A program made the translations under genes and the position numbers. DNA of 64,000 nucleotides from Azorhizobium oxalatiphilum (GTDB lineage: Bacteria; Pseudomonadota; Alphaproteobacteria; Rhizobiales; Xanthobacteraceae), in contig NZ_BMCT01000001.1 of the NCBI RefSeq assembly GCF_014635325.1, forward strand, positions 1,331,743 through 1,395,742, written 5' to 3'. Position 1 is the stretch's first letter, and every line of letters begins with the position of its first letter. Positions 1 through 15,585 of the stretch are shown here, piece after piece. The notes under the pieces are model-generated. The model did not search any database, was not told the DNA's origin, and saw only the letters and a program-made list of their open reading frames with translations.

Positions 1-1321
1 GGCCGGTGCGGAACTCCACGGCGGACGGCTTGAGCACCTCGTCGAAATAGGGCGCGCTGGTTTCCGGATAATGGCGCCGGCGCAGCATGCGCAGCCGCCG
101 CGCGAACGCCAGCGGGCGCATGGGCGGCGTCAGGGCGAGATGCCTGCGGCGGGGGCGGTCGGTGGGGCGGATGGCGGGCAGGGTGCCGAGGCATTCCAGC
201 CCCACCGCATCGCGGATCTGCCGGGCCGAGCGCACGGAGCGGTCGAGATGATGGCGCACCAGCGCGGTGCCGAAGCCGGACAGCGCGCCCAGCAGGCCGG
301 CCAGCGCCACGATCAGCGTGGTGCGCGGCGCGCTCTTGCCGAGCGGCGGCGTCGCCAGGGTGAGGATGCGGGCATCCGAGACCGGGAAGGACTGCCGCTG
401 CACGGATTCCGTATAGCCCTGCAGGAAGCTCTCGTAGAGCCGCTTGTAGATCTGCGCGGTGGTCTCCAGCTCTTCCAGCGTGTTGCGATAGACCGGCGCG
501 CTGGGGTTGTCGTCCTTGTTGCGGGTGAGCCGATAGTCGTGGCCGGCGCGGAATTCCTGCACCGCCTGCGCGGCGGTGTTCATCTGGGTGCGCAGCTCCA
601 GCGTCCGGCGCTCGAGCCAGTCGCCGCCAACCCGCGCGGCCTGCGAGCGCGATTCCAGCTGGTCGCGGATGAAGGCATTGGCGGTGGCGTTGGCGATCTC
701 GGCGGCATGCGCGGCATCGGGAGAACTGAACGACAGGTCAATGGCATAGGACATGCCCGCGCGCCGCACGTCGAGGCGGGAGGCGAACAGGTCCACGATG
801 AGCCGGGTCGCGTTGGGGTCGTCGGGTGCCGCCGGCTCGGGGTCCTTCTTGCCCAGCAGGCGTGAGAAGAAGGAGGGGCGGGGCTGGAAGTCGTCGGCGG
901 AGCGCAGGTTCAGTTCGTCGATGACGATGCCGGCGATGCGCTCGGACCGCAGCACGGCGAGCTGGCTTTCCACCTGTGCGGTATCGAGCGCCAGCACGGT
1001 GTCGCCGGTCTGGCTGCGCAGCTGCTCGGGGATGCGCGGGTCGATGATCAGCTGCGCACGGGCGGTGAAGACGGGGGTGACGGTCTTGGTATAGAGCCAG
1101 GCCCCCACCACGCCGATCACGATGGGCAGAAGGATGGTGCGCGCGTAGCGGCGCAGGAAGCCGGCGATCTCCGACAGGCTCAGATACTGGCCGCGCGCGC
1201 CGGCCACGGGGCGTGGATCGAGGCGCGGATCCAGACGCGGGTCTAGACGCGGATCTCTTGGCGGGCCGCCGGGCGCGGCGTGAGTGGAACGGCTGGACGG
1301 CACCTGAAGAGACAGGAACAT
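1..1321 (-). CDS. Wzz/GumC-type polysaccharide chain-length determinant (3' end beyond window)
   Basis: An uninterrupted reading frame runs from an ATG at 1321 to the left edge (about 440 codons, no stop). It has a short Pro/Asp/Arg-rich N-terminus, a first membrane segment around residues 62-80 (TILLPIVIGVVGAWLY), a Wzz-type periplasmic start (TPVFTARAQLIIDPR), an extracytoplasmic part with coiled-coil-like helices (QVESQLAVLRSERIAG; LEELETTAQIYKRLYESFLQ), and a second membrane segment (TLIVALAGLLGALSGFGTAL) after the usual Pro-rich approach. That is the layout of GumC/ExoP-type co-polymerases, which set exopolysaccharide chain length; in this family a tyrosine autokinase domain often follows, and the frame continues past the second membrane segment as expected for one. 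The start is the first ATG in a frame without an obvious strong ribosome site. ManC and the flippase nearby support an EPS role. Confidence 0.88.
   Translation of the reverse strand, partial: MFLSLQVPSSRSTHAAPGGPPRDPRLDPRLDPRLDPRPVAGARGQYLSLSEIAGFLRRYARTILLPIVIGVVGAWLYTKTVTPVFTARAQLIIDPRIPEQLRSQTGDTVLALDTAQVESQLAVLRSERIAGIVIDELNLRSADDFQPRPSFFSRLLGKKDPEPAAPDDPNATRLIVDLFASRLDVRRAGMSYAIDLSFSSPDAAHAAEIANATANAFIRDQLESRSQAARVGGDWLERRTLELRTQMNTAAQAVQEFRAGHDYRLTRNKDDNPSAPVYRNTLEELETTAQIYKRLYESFLQGYTESVQRQSFPVSDARILTLATPPLGKSAPRTTLIVALAGLLGALSGFGTALVRHHLDRSVRSARQIRDAVGLECLGTLPAIRPTDRPRRRHLALTPPMRPLAFARRLRMLRRRHYPETSAPYFDEVLKPSAVEFRTG
1215..1262. repeat. 12-bp tandem repeat inside the Wzz-like gene
   Basis: About four imperfect 12-bp units (ggatcgaggcgc and variants) lie back to back. 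Read on the minus strand they encode a DPRL repeat in the cytoplasmic N-terminus of the Wzz-like protein. Copy number may vary by slippage without changing frame. Confidence 0.75.
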
Positions 1322-1996
1322 GGGACGATCTCGTGAGCAGCGGGCCAAATCGTGAGGAGCGGAGAGCGTTGTCCGCCGGCAACGAGCCGTGCTCGGGGGA
1401 GCACGGCTCGCCGGCACCGGCTTCTTTATGCGCATCCCCGGTGCCGAGGGGGCGCATCGTCGCTCCAGTCCTGCCGAGCAGCCCGTCCTTCGCCCCGACC
1501 ATCACATGGCGCTAGGGGGGATGCATGCGACGGCCAGGCAAAGCAGCTCGTGCATGGGTGCGACGCTGGACCCTAGGAGAGGAATCCTGCCGCCCAAATG
1601 GCCCTGAGGGGCAAGCGCCATAGCCGAAGGAGGGTAGGGGGCTCCCACCCCAATGGAGAGGCGGATCGACGGCTCGGAATGAGGCGATCGGCACCGATCC
1701 GGCACCATGCCCTACGCCGTTTGAGCGCTCGCATGCGCCGAAACGGGTGGAATTCGCGCCGCGACCGCGCCGATCGGCGCAGGCCGGACGAGCTTGAGCG
1801 CGGATGTGGAGGGGGGTGAGGCGCGCTTCTGTTCGTTGGACGGAGCCGGGGCGGGCCGGCACCGCTCTTTGGACCATCCGGCGGACCGAAAGAGCCGGAA
1901 GGGCGGCGGGGGAGTGTTCCTAGTATCGATCCAGTCCAGGGACGAGAGCGCGGGATGAGGCCGCGCCCGGTGCACCTGCACTTTTGGAGGCAGCTC
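1322..1996. other. Divergent intergenic region between wzz-like gene and manC
   Basis: About 675 bp separate two divergent genes. I see no convincing gene: the short frames here lack ribosome sites and recognisable composition. It holds the strong hairpin at 1375-1415 and presumably promoters for both directions, but no clear -35/-10 pair stood out. Its length suggests a regulated control region. Confidence 0.6.
1375..1415. promoter_or_regulatory. Strong GC-rich hairpin in the leader of the wzz-like gene
   Basis: A perfect 12-bp inverted repeat (cgagccgtgctc at 1383-1394, gagcacggctcg at 1399-1410, loop gggg) is extended by gccgg/ccggc flanks with a small bulge. It lies 54 bp or more upstream of the wzz-like ATG, so it would sit in that gene's leader or promoter region. 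No T-run follows on either strand, which argues against a simple terminator. Confidence 0.6.
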
Positions 1997-3427
1997 ATGG
2001 CCACGCGGACGTCCGGACTCTTCCCCGTCGTTCTTTCCGGAGGCAGCGGATCGCGGCTCTGGCCGCTGTCGCGGCAGGCCTATCCCAAGCATCTGCTGTC
2101 CCTGTTCGGCGAGGGCAGCCTGTTGCAGGCGGCAGCCGAACGGGTAGGGGATCGTACCCTTTTCGAGCCGCTGACCATCGTCACCAGCGACGAGCATCGC
2201 TTCGTGATCGCCGAGCAGCTGCGCGCCATCGGTTGCAATGATGCGCATATCATCAGCGAGCCTGTGGGCCGCAATACGGCTGCGGCGGTGGCGGTGGCGG
2301 CGCTGCACCTGGCCTGCCGCGATCCCGAGGCGGTGCTGCTGCTGATGCCTGCCGATCACCTGATCAAGGACACCGCCGCCTTCCACGACTGCGTGGAGCG
2401 CGGCGTGGAGGGCGCGAAGGCGGGCCGGATCGTCCTGTTCGGCGTGCCGGCCACGGAGCCGGTGGAGGGGTATGGCTATATCGGCTGCACCGACGCCCCC
2501 ACGGCGGATGGCTGCCTGCCCATCACCTGCTTCGTGGAAAAGCCCGATGCGGCAACGGCGCGGGGCTATGTGGAGCAGGGCACCTATTACTGGAACTGCG
2601 GTATCGTGATCGCCACCGCCGCCACGCTGCTGAAGGAGCTGGAGCGCTTGGCGCCGGACGTGCTGGCGGCCTGTCTTGCCGCGCTCGATGGCTCCTCCGA
2701 TGGCAGCGGCTTCAGCCGGCTCGCCCTGGCGGCGTTCGCCGCCTGCCCTTCGGTGGCCTTCGATGTGGCGGTGATCGAGAAGACCGATCTGGCGGCGCTG
2801 GTGCCGGCGCGCTTCGACTGGGCGGATCTGGGCAGCTGGTCGGCCATCTGGGGGGCTGCGGGCAAGGACGACCGGGGCACGGTGCTGCACGGCGATGTCC
2901 TCGCGCAGGATACCAGCGGCTGCTATGTGCGCAGCGACGGGCCTCTCGTGAGCGTCGTCGGGGTGGAAAACCTGATCGTCGTCGCCACGCCGGATGCGGT
3001 TCTGGTGATGCCCAAGCATCGCGACCAGGAGGTGAAGGCGCTGGTGACGGCGCTGAGCGCCAGAGGGCACGTGGCGGCCTCGCAGACACCGAAGGTGCGG
3101 CGGCCGTGGGGGAGCTACCAGTCCATCGAGACGGGGGACCGCTTCCAGGTGAAGCGTATCACGGTGAACCCCGGCGGCAAGCTGTCCCTGCAGCGGCACT
3201 ACCACCGCGCCGAACATTGGGTGGTGGTGCGCGGTACGGCGCTGGTGCGGCGAGATAATGACGAAATTCTGTTGCGGGAAAATGAGTCAATATTCATCCC
3301 GCTTGGCGCAGTGCATCGCCTGGAGAACCCGGGAAAGGTGCCGCTTGACCTCATCGAAGTGCAGTCCGGCACGTATCTCGCCGAGGACGACATCGTTCGC
3401 CTTGAGGACATCTACGAGCGTTGCTGA
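1997..3427 (+). CDS. manC: Mannose-1-phosphate guanylyltransferase / mannose-6-phosphate isomerase
   Basis: A bifunctional cytosolic enzyme: type II phosphomannose isomerase (Fru-6-P to Man-6-P) and GDP-mannose pyrophosphorylase, supplying GDP-mannose for exopolysaccharide. The N-terminal nucleotidyltransferase domain has the GGSGSRLWPLSR signature followed by YPKH, with FVEKP further on. The C-terminal cupin isomerase domain has QRHYHRAEHWVVVRG and IPLGAVHRLENPG. The 476-residue length fits the ManC/AlgA/XanB family. I start at 1997 because GGAGG lies 6 bp upstream; an earlier in-frame start at 1955 would add 14 residues with no better ribosome site. It diverges from the wzz-like gene and stands apart from the LuxR gene downstream, so it is probably transcribed alone. 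Confidence 0.96.
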   Translation: MATRTSGLFPVVLSGGSGSRLWPLSRQAYPKHLLSLFGEGSLLQAAAERVGDRTLFEPLTIVTSDEHRFVIAEQLRAIGCNDAHIISEPVGRNTAAAVAVAALHLACRDPEAVLLLMPADHLIKDTAAFHDCVERGVEGAKAGRIVLFGVPATEPVEGYGYIGCTDAPTADGCLPITCFVEKPDAATARGYVEQGTYYWNCGIVIATAATLLKELERLAPDVLAACLAALDGSSDGSGFSRLALAAFAACPSVAFDVAVIEKTDLAALVPARFDWADLGSWSAIWGAAGKDDRGTVLHGDVLAQDTSGCYVRSDGPLVSVVGVENLIVVATPDAVLVMPKHRDQEVKALVTALSARGHVAASQTPKVRRPWGSYQSIETGDRFQVKRITVNPGGKLSLQRHYHRAEHWVVVRGTALVRRDNDEILLRENESIFIPLGAVHRLENPGKVPLDLIEVQSGTYLAEDDIVRLEDIYERC

Positions 3428-3821
3428 GATATGCGGCATCTTGGTTGTATCCATGGCCCGCAATGTCGCGATGCAGCAACCTTATTATAGTCAAGCATGT
3501 ATTTTGTCGCGGAACTGCCGCGCTGAATATATTGTATATCGTAAGGTAAAGTACGGTATCGCGGATAAATTTCGACTCTCTTTGAAGAGAGTTGGAAGAA
3601 TTCTCGGGGATGCATTGTGTTCGCAGTCCCTCATAAAAATATGACTTACAAAAATGGCAGCGTTATTCTGAATTTGTGTGTTGCGTATCGTGTTTGTTCC
3701 AATCAGCAGCCCATCGGTTTCTTGCCGACTTACTGGCAGGATACGTCTTTTGGGTGTGTGGCGGTTCGATGCAACTGAGCTATAATCTGTTCAGCTGGCG
3801 TTCATTTGGCGGGGGAAGTCG
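3428..3821. other. AT-rich intergenic region upstream of the LuxR-type regulator
   Basis: About 390 bp with visibly lower GC than its surroundings and no convincing gene. It includes a hairpin (actctct at 3575-3581, agagagt at 3586-3592, loop ttga) without a T-run. The AT richness begins right after manC and ends at the regulator's ribosome site, as for a large promoter region, possibly bound by nucleoid proteins. Confidence 0.6.
3781..3786 (+). promoter_or_regulatory. Consensus -10 element (TATAAT) before the LuxR-type regulator
   Basis: An exact TATAAT lies 36 bp upstream of the ATG at 3822, giving a short leader. No good TTGACA match lies 16-18 bp upstream, so the promoter may need an activator. 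Confidence 0.5.
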
Positions 3822-4592
3822 ATGGAAGCTCGTATTGATTCGATTGTGGATGCCGTACGGTTGTCCAAGGTAGGCGACATTTCTGGAGGCGATATCGCCT
3901 CGGGACATACCGAGTTCCAGTTGCGTGTATTGCGCTCTCCCTTCATTGCGGTCATCGAGCCGCGCACCCTGACGGGGCAGTGCCTTCTGGCGGCCCTCCA
4001 GGCGCACGACGGCGAGAGCGTCTTCAAGGTCTATCCGCGTGTCAGCGACTGGCAGGAAAGCCGCGAACGCTCGATCGCCAGCATGGTTCTGCTGTGCACG
4101 GCGGCGGCGGAAGCGGGCGATGCGAAGGCCTCGCCGGTCGAGCGGGACATTGCCGTCCTGCGGTCCTGCACGCCGTCCGTGCCGTTCGCACTGATGTCTG
4201 AACGGGAGGATCCCGACCGTATCCTGAAGGCGCTTGCCGCCGGGGCCGGCGGCTACATCCCCACCAGCCTGTCGCTGGAGGTGGTGGTGCAGATCCTGCA
4301 ACTGGTCATTGCGGGTGGGGTCTATGTGCCGGCCACCAGCCTCATGGCCATGGCCGCGAACGGGGGCGGGCGCTCCACGCAGGTGGTCGAGGCCACCCTC
4401 GGCCTGTCCGCCCGGCAGCTGCTGGTGGCCCGCGCCCTGCGCAAGGGCATGCCCAACAAGCTGATCGCCTATGAGCTGAACATGTGCGAGAGCACGGTTA
4501 AGGTTCATGTGCGCAACATCATGAAGAAGCTGCGGGCCAAGAACCGCACCGAAGCGGCCCTGCTGTCCAGCCAGCTGTTTTCGGACGCGTGA
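3822..4592 (+). CDS. LuxR-family transcriptional regulator with degenerate receiver-like N-terminus
   Basis: A 256-residue regulator. The C-terminal 60 residues are a GerE/LuxR helix-turn-helix (LSARQLLVARALRKGMPN, then KLIAYELNMCESTVKVHVRN). The first 170 residues look like a response-regulator fold (FIAVIEPRTLTGQCLLAAL; ILKALAAGAGGYIPTSLSLE) but show no clear phospho-acceptor Asp after the second strand, so it may work without phosphorylation. GGGGGAAG sits just upstream of the ATG. A consensus -10 lies in front and a terminator-like hairpin behind, so it appears monocistronic. Between manC and the NRPS-PKS operon, it is a natural candidate controller of EPS and/or NRPS-PKS genes; that is inference. 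Confidence 0.85.
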   Translation: MEARIDSIVDAVRLSKVGDISGGDIASGHTEFQLRVLRSPFIAVIEPRTLTGQCLLAALQAHDGESVFKVYPRVSDWQESRERSIASMVLLCTAAAEAGDAKASPVERDIAVLRSCTPSVPFALMSEREDPDRILKALAAGAGGYIPTSLSLEVVVQILQLVIAGGVYVPATSLMAMAANGGGRSTQVVEATLGLSARQLLVARALRKGMPNKLIAYELNMCESTVKVHVRNIMKKLRAKNRTEAALLSSQLFSDA

Positions 4593-4676
4593 TCCTGCTG
4601 ATCCGGGGATGAACGAAAGCTGATCCAGAAACTGCGGACCGCCGCCTGAGGCGGGGAGGGATCGGCTATAGCCATT

Positions 4677-4708
4677 CGGGGGCTGCGTATCGCCCCCGCG
4701 CTCTTTTT
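4677..4708 (+). terminator. Likely intrinsic terminator of the LuxR-type gene
   Basis: A 7-bp GC stem (cgggggc at 4677-4683, gcccccg at 4692-4698, 8-nt loop) is followed 5 nt later by a run of five T. It lies 85 bp after the regulator's stop. The gap between stem and T-run makes it moderate, not certain. Confidence 0.55.
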
Positions 4709-4805
4709 CGCAGCACCTCTTTTCTCTCTGTGCATCTCCTTTCCGCGGGGCGGCTTTCTCTCGCGCCCCTGCCGCGATGCACCTTTGCCGGCATACGGCC
4801 TCCAG

Positions 4806-4836
4806 CTTTCCGATCGAGTCCAACTTTCCGATCGAG
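4806..4836. repeat. 13-bp direct repeat, 18-bp period
   Basis: The sequence ctttccgatcgag occurs at 4806-4818 and again at 4824-4836. It lies in the non-coding stretch 4593-4982, which otherwise holds the terminator-like hairpin and nothing coding that I can support. It may be a pair of binding sites or simple duplication. Confidence 0.5.
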
Positions 4837-4982
4837 AACGTCCTGCGACCTGGGTCGTCAGGCAACAGGGCCGGACGGGCTCCGGAGCTTTCCCGCGCTT
4901 GCCTGAAGCGCGAAACCTCTTCAGGTTGCTGGTTTCTTGCAATTCCTTTCGCTGAACCGCACCCGCGTCTGCGGGACTTGCT

Positions 4983-5252
4983 TCAGTCGCCCGGCGATGC
5001 GGGCACTGCCAGAAGCCCTTCCGCCCGCAGCAGGGTCTCCAGCTGTTCCGTGGCCACGCGGACGCACTCCCTGTCGCCCATGATGGCGGCGACCGACAGC
5101 ATGCCGATGGCCACGTCGACCCGGTCATTGCGCGATCTGCGCGAAAGCTGGCCGAGAAAGCGCGTGGCGTCGGCGAGGGTGTCCAGCCGCAGCGGGCGCG
5201 CCCCGCGGATGGAGAAGGAGCGGGTCAGCGGGGTGAGCCAGTTATGGGTCAC
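4983..5252 (-). CDS. Small hypothetical protein, weakly DUF982-like
   Basis: A protein of about 89 residues with no membrane segment or signal peptide. A short beta-like N-terminus (SFSIRGARPLRLDTLADATR) precedes helical segments (VDVAIGMLSVAAIMGDRECV, then ATEQLETLLRAEGLL). Size and layout recall DUF982-type rhizobial small proteins, but the match is by eye and weak. I chose GTG at 5252 because AGGA lies about 8 bp upstream; a GTG at 5273 would add seven residues. It reads away from the NRPS-PKS operon, and the perfect inverted repeat at 5258-5290 sits across its start region, so it may share control with that operon. Function unknown. Confidence 0.55.
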   Translation of the reverse strand: MTHNWLTPLTRSFSIRGARPLRLDTLADATRFLGQLSRRSRNDRVDVAIGMLSVAAIMGDRECVRVATEQLETLLRAEGLLAVPASPGD

Positions 5253-5257
5253 GCATC

Positions 5258-5290
5258 GATCCTGATCTTGCACAAGTGAGGATCAGGATC
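5258..5290. promoter_or_regulatory. Perfect 10-bp inverted repeat (operator candidate)
   Basis: GATCCTGATC at 5258-5267 and GATCAGGATC at 5281-5290 are exact reverse complements 13 bp apart. The repeat lies between a small minus-strand gene and the plus-strand NRPS-PKS operon. Arm length and spacing suit a dimeric regulator, possibly one of the two LuxR-type proteins nearby; a leader hairpin is the alternative. Confidence 0.6.
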
Positions 5291-5375
5291 GCCCGGATCC
5301 GCGCCTGATCAACCTGACCAAAAGTGCTGATGCGCGGGCCCCGGTCCTAGCCCTTCCGGATACGCGCGGCTTCAG

Positions 5376-5465
5376 GGGCATATCCGGCTTCGATCGCTCT
5401 GCAATTCAGGCCGAAGACATGCTCCATCAAGTGGTTGGAGCGTTGCAGCGTTTCCTTGAGACACG
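5376..5465. repeat. Dispersed intergenic palindromic repeat, copy 1
   Basis: This stretch aligns by eye at roughly three-quarters identity with 19643-19735. Shared blocks include tccggctt, gcaat, aagacat and ggttggag, plus a gtttcc/gaaac-like tail, with a small internal hairpin in each copy. It is a short non-coding palindromic element of the REP type. It occupies the 460-bp gap before the NRPS-PKS operon, which otherwise holds only the inverted repeat at 5258-5290 and no gene I can support. Confidence 0.7.
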
Positions 5466-5713
5466 GGCGCACTCAGGGGCTGGGAGCGCCGGTCCCGCAC
5501 GCAAGGCCGGCCCGCACCGTCTCCAAATGGGGGACTGTCGCCGTCTCACGACCGGATCTGCCCCGAAAGGCGATAGGGCCTTAGCCGTTTGCACCGCCCC
5601 CCGGCCGCCCAGCCACTGCATGATTGCGGTCGATCGGGGGCGCAGCGTCTGGTTGAGCGCCGGCCCGCGACCATTCTTCCCGCACACATTCATCCCGTCG
5701 CATTGGGGGCGCC

Positions 5714-7581
5714 ATGTCCAGACAGCTTCGCTCCGTGACCGTCCATGGCGCCTTTTCCTGGCAGGCCTGGGCCACGCCGTCGGCGACCGCCATCCTCGAT
5801 CGGGGGACGGCCTTCACGTATGAGGACATGGATCGCAGGTCCAACAAGCTGGCCCGTTATCTCCAGTCGCGCGGCGTGCATGGCGGCTCGCGCGTGGCGC
5901 TGGTGGATGACCGCTCGGTCAACATGATCATCGCCATGCTGGCGGTGCTGAAGGCCGGCGCCTGCTTCGTGCCGCTCGATCCCGCCTCGCCCTGCGCGCG
6001 GCTGGAAAGCATGCTGCGGGATGCGGCCCCGGTGCTGGTTCTGGGCCGGGTGGCGCTGGCGGGCGAGCTGCCGCCGGGCCGCAGCGAGCCCTTCCTCAAC
6101 CTCGATGCGGCGGTGGCCTGCGCGGAACTGCAGGCCGACCATCCCCTGCCGGAGCGCAGCCGGCCGGAAGATCCGGCCTATGTGATGTACACCTCCGGCT
6201 CCACGGGGCAGCCGAAAGGCGTCGTGGTGCCCCATCGCGCCATCGTGCGGCTGGTGTCGGACCAGACCTATGCCCGCTTCGCGCCCGACGAGGTGTTCCT
6301 GCATCTGGCGCCGCTGGCCTTCGATGCCTCGACCTTCGAGATCTGGGGCGCGCTGCTGAATGGCGCGTCGCTGGCCGTGGTGCCCCAGCCCCAGCCCTCG
6401 GTGGACGAGATCGTGGACGCCATCGCGCGCTTTGGCGCCACCACCGCCTGGTTCACGGCGGGGCTGTTCCATCTGCTGGTGGACCATCGCCTGGAGGGGC
6501 TGCGGCCCCTGCGTCAGATCCTGGCCGGCGGCGACGTGATCTCGCCCGCCCATGTGCGCCGGGCGCGCGCTGCGCTGCCGCACTGCCGTTTCATCAATGG
6601 CTATGGCCCCACCGAGAACACCACCTTCTCCTGCTGCCACGACATCCGGCCCGAGGATGAGGACGGCCCCCTGCCGGTGGGGCGCGCCATCACGCACAGC
6701 ACGGCCACGGTGCGCGACGAGGCGCTGCGGCCGGTGGCGGATGGCGAGGTCGGCCAGCTGTGCGTGGGCGGGGAGGGGCTGGCCATCGGCTATCTCAACG
6801 ATCCGGCCCTGACGGCGTCTCGCTTCGTCGCCGCGCCGGACACCGGGGCGCGGATCTACCTCACCGGCGATCAGGCCCGCCGCCGCCCCGATGGCACCAT
6901 CGAGTTCCTCGGCCGCATGGACGGGCAGGTGAAGATCGACGGCAAGCGCGTCGAGCTGTCCGAGATCGAGATCGCGCTGCGCGCGGAGCCGGGGGTGGTG
7001 GATGCGGCGGTGGTGGCCTGCGAGGTCCATCGCGGCGTCCGCCAGCTGGTGGCCTTCCTGATCGCGCGGCCGGGCCTCGATGCGGGCGCGCTGCATGTGG
7101 CCCTGAGCGGGCGCCTGCGTGAGCAGCTTCCCGGCTACATGGTGCCGTCCGCCTTTCATTTCGTTTCGGTCTTGCCCCTCACGCCCAATGGCAAGATCGA
7201 CCGCCGGGCGCTCGACCGGCTGGCACGTGACCGCCAGCCCGTCGAGCCCCGGAAGGGGCCCCCGCTCGATGAGGGGGAGGAGGAGGTGGCGCGCATCTGG
7301 AGCGCGGTGCTCAAGCGGGATTTCATTCCGCGCGACGCCAACTTCTTCGATCTCGGCGGCACCTCCCTGCTGCTCATGGAGGTGCATGCGCGCCTGAAGG
7401 CGGCGGACCTCACCGACGCGCCGTTGCTGGCGCTGTTCGCGCATCCCACCATCGCGCGCTTCGCCCGCCACCTGCGCGGCGAGGCGGAGGAGGGGCTCAC
7501 GTCCGCCTGCCGGGCCCCGGCCGAGGATGCCCGCCGTGCCGCCCTTCAGCGCATGAAAACCCGCAGCCTGGAGCAGATCCC

Positions 7582-7585
<4 letters not shown>
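5714..7585 (+). CDS. NRPS loading protein: adenylation domain plus carrier (A-PCP)
   Basis: A 623-residue stand-alone module that activates an amino acid with ATP and loads it on its own phosphopantetheinyl arm. The adenylation domain (about residues 10-500) shows YTSGSTGQPKG, FDASTFEIW, NGYGPTENTTF, YLTGDQARRRPDG and the catalytic-Lys motif PNGKIDRRAL. The carrier domain has FFDLGGTSLLL with Ser551 as pantetheine site. Aligning to GrsA by eye gives pocket residues D-A-F-W-I-A-G-T-F-K, one change from a published valine code (DAFWIGGTFK), so valine or a similar branched residue is the best guess. There is no condensation domain, so it should start the chain. Its stop overlaps the next start (ATGA), implying translational coupling. 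Confidence 0.93.

Positions 7586-15581
<7,996 letters not shown>

Positions 15582-15585
<4 letters not shown>

Noticed and set aside
738-1505. 255-codon minus-strand frame
   Set aside because: It is a different frame from the Wzz-like gene and encodes Arg/Pro-rich, low-complexity sequence; the Wzz frame has real membrane segments and motifs.
3676-3873. 65-codon plus-strand frame before the LuxR gene
   Set aside because: Overlaps the regulator's promoter and start in another frame, with no ribosome site.
4505-5128. Minus-strand frame with an AAGGAG directly before an internal ATG at 4735
   Set aside because: The Shine-Dalgarno abuts the ATG with no spacing, the product has no recognisable feature, and it runs antisense into the LuxR gene and through its terminator.
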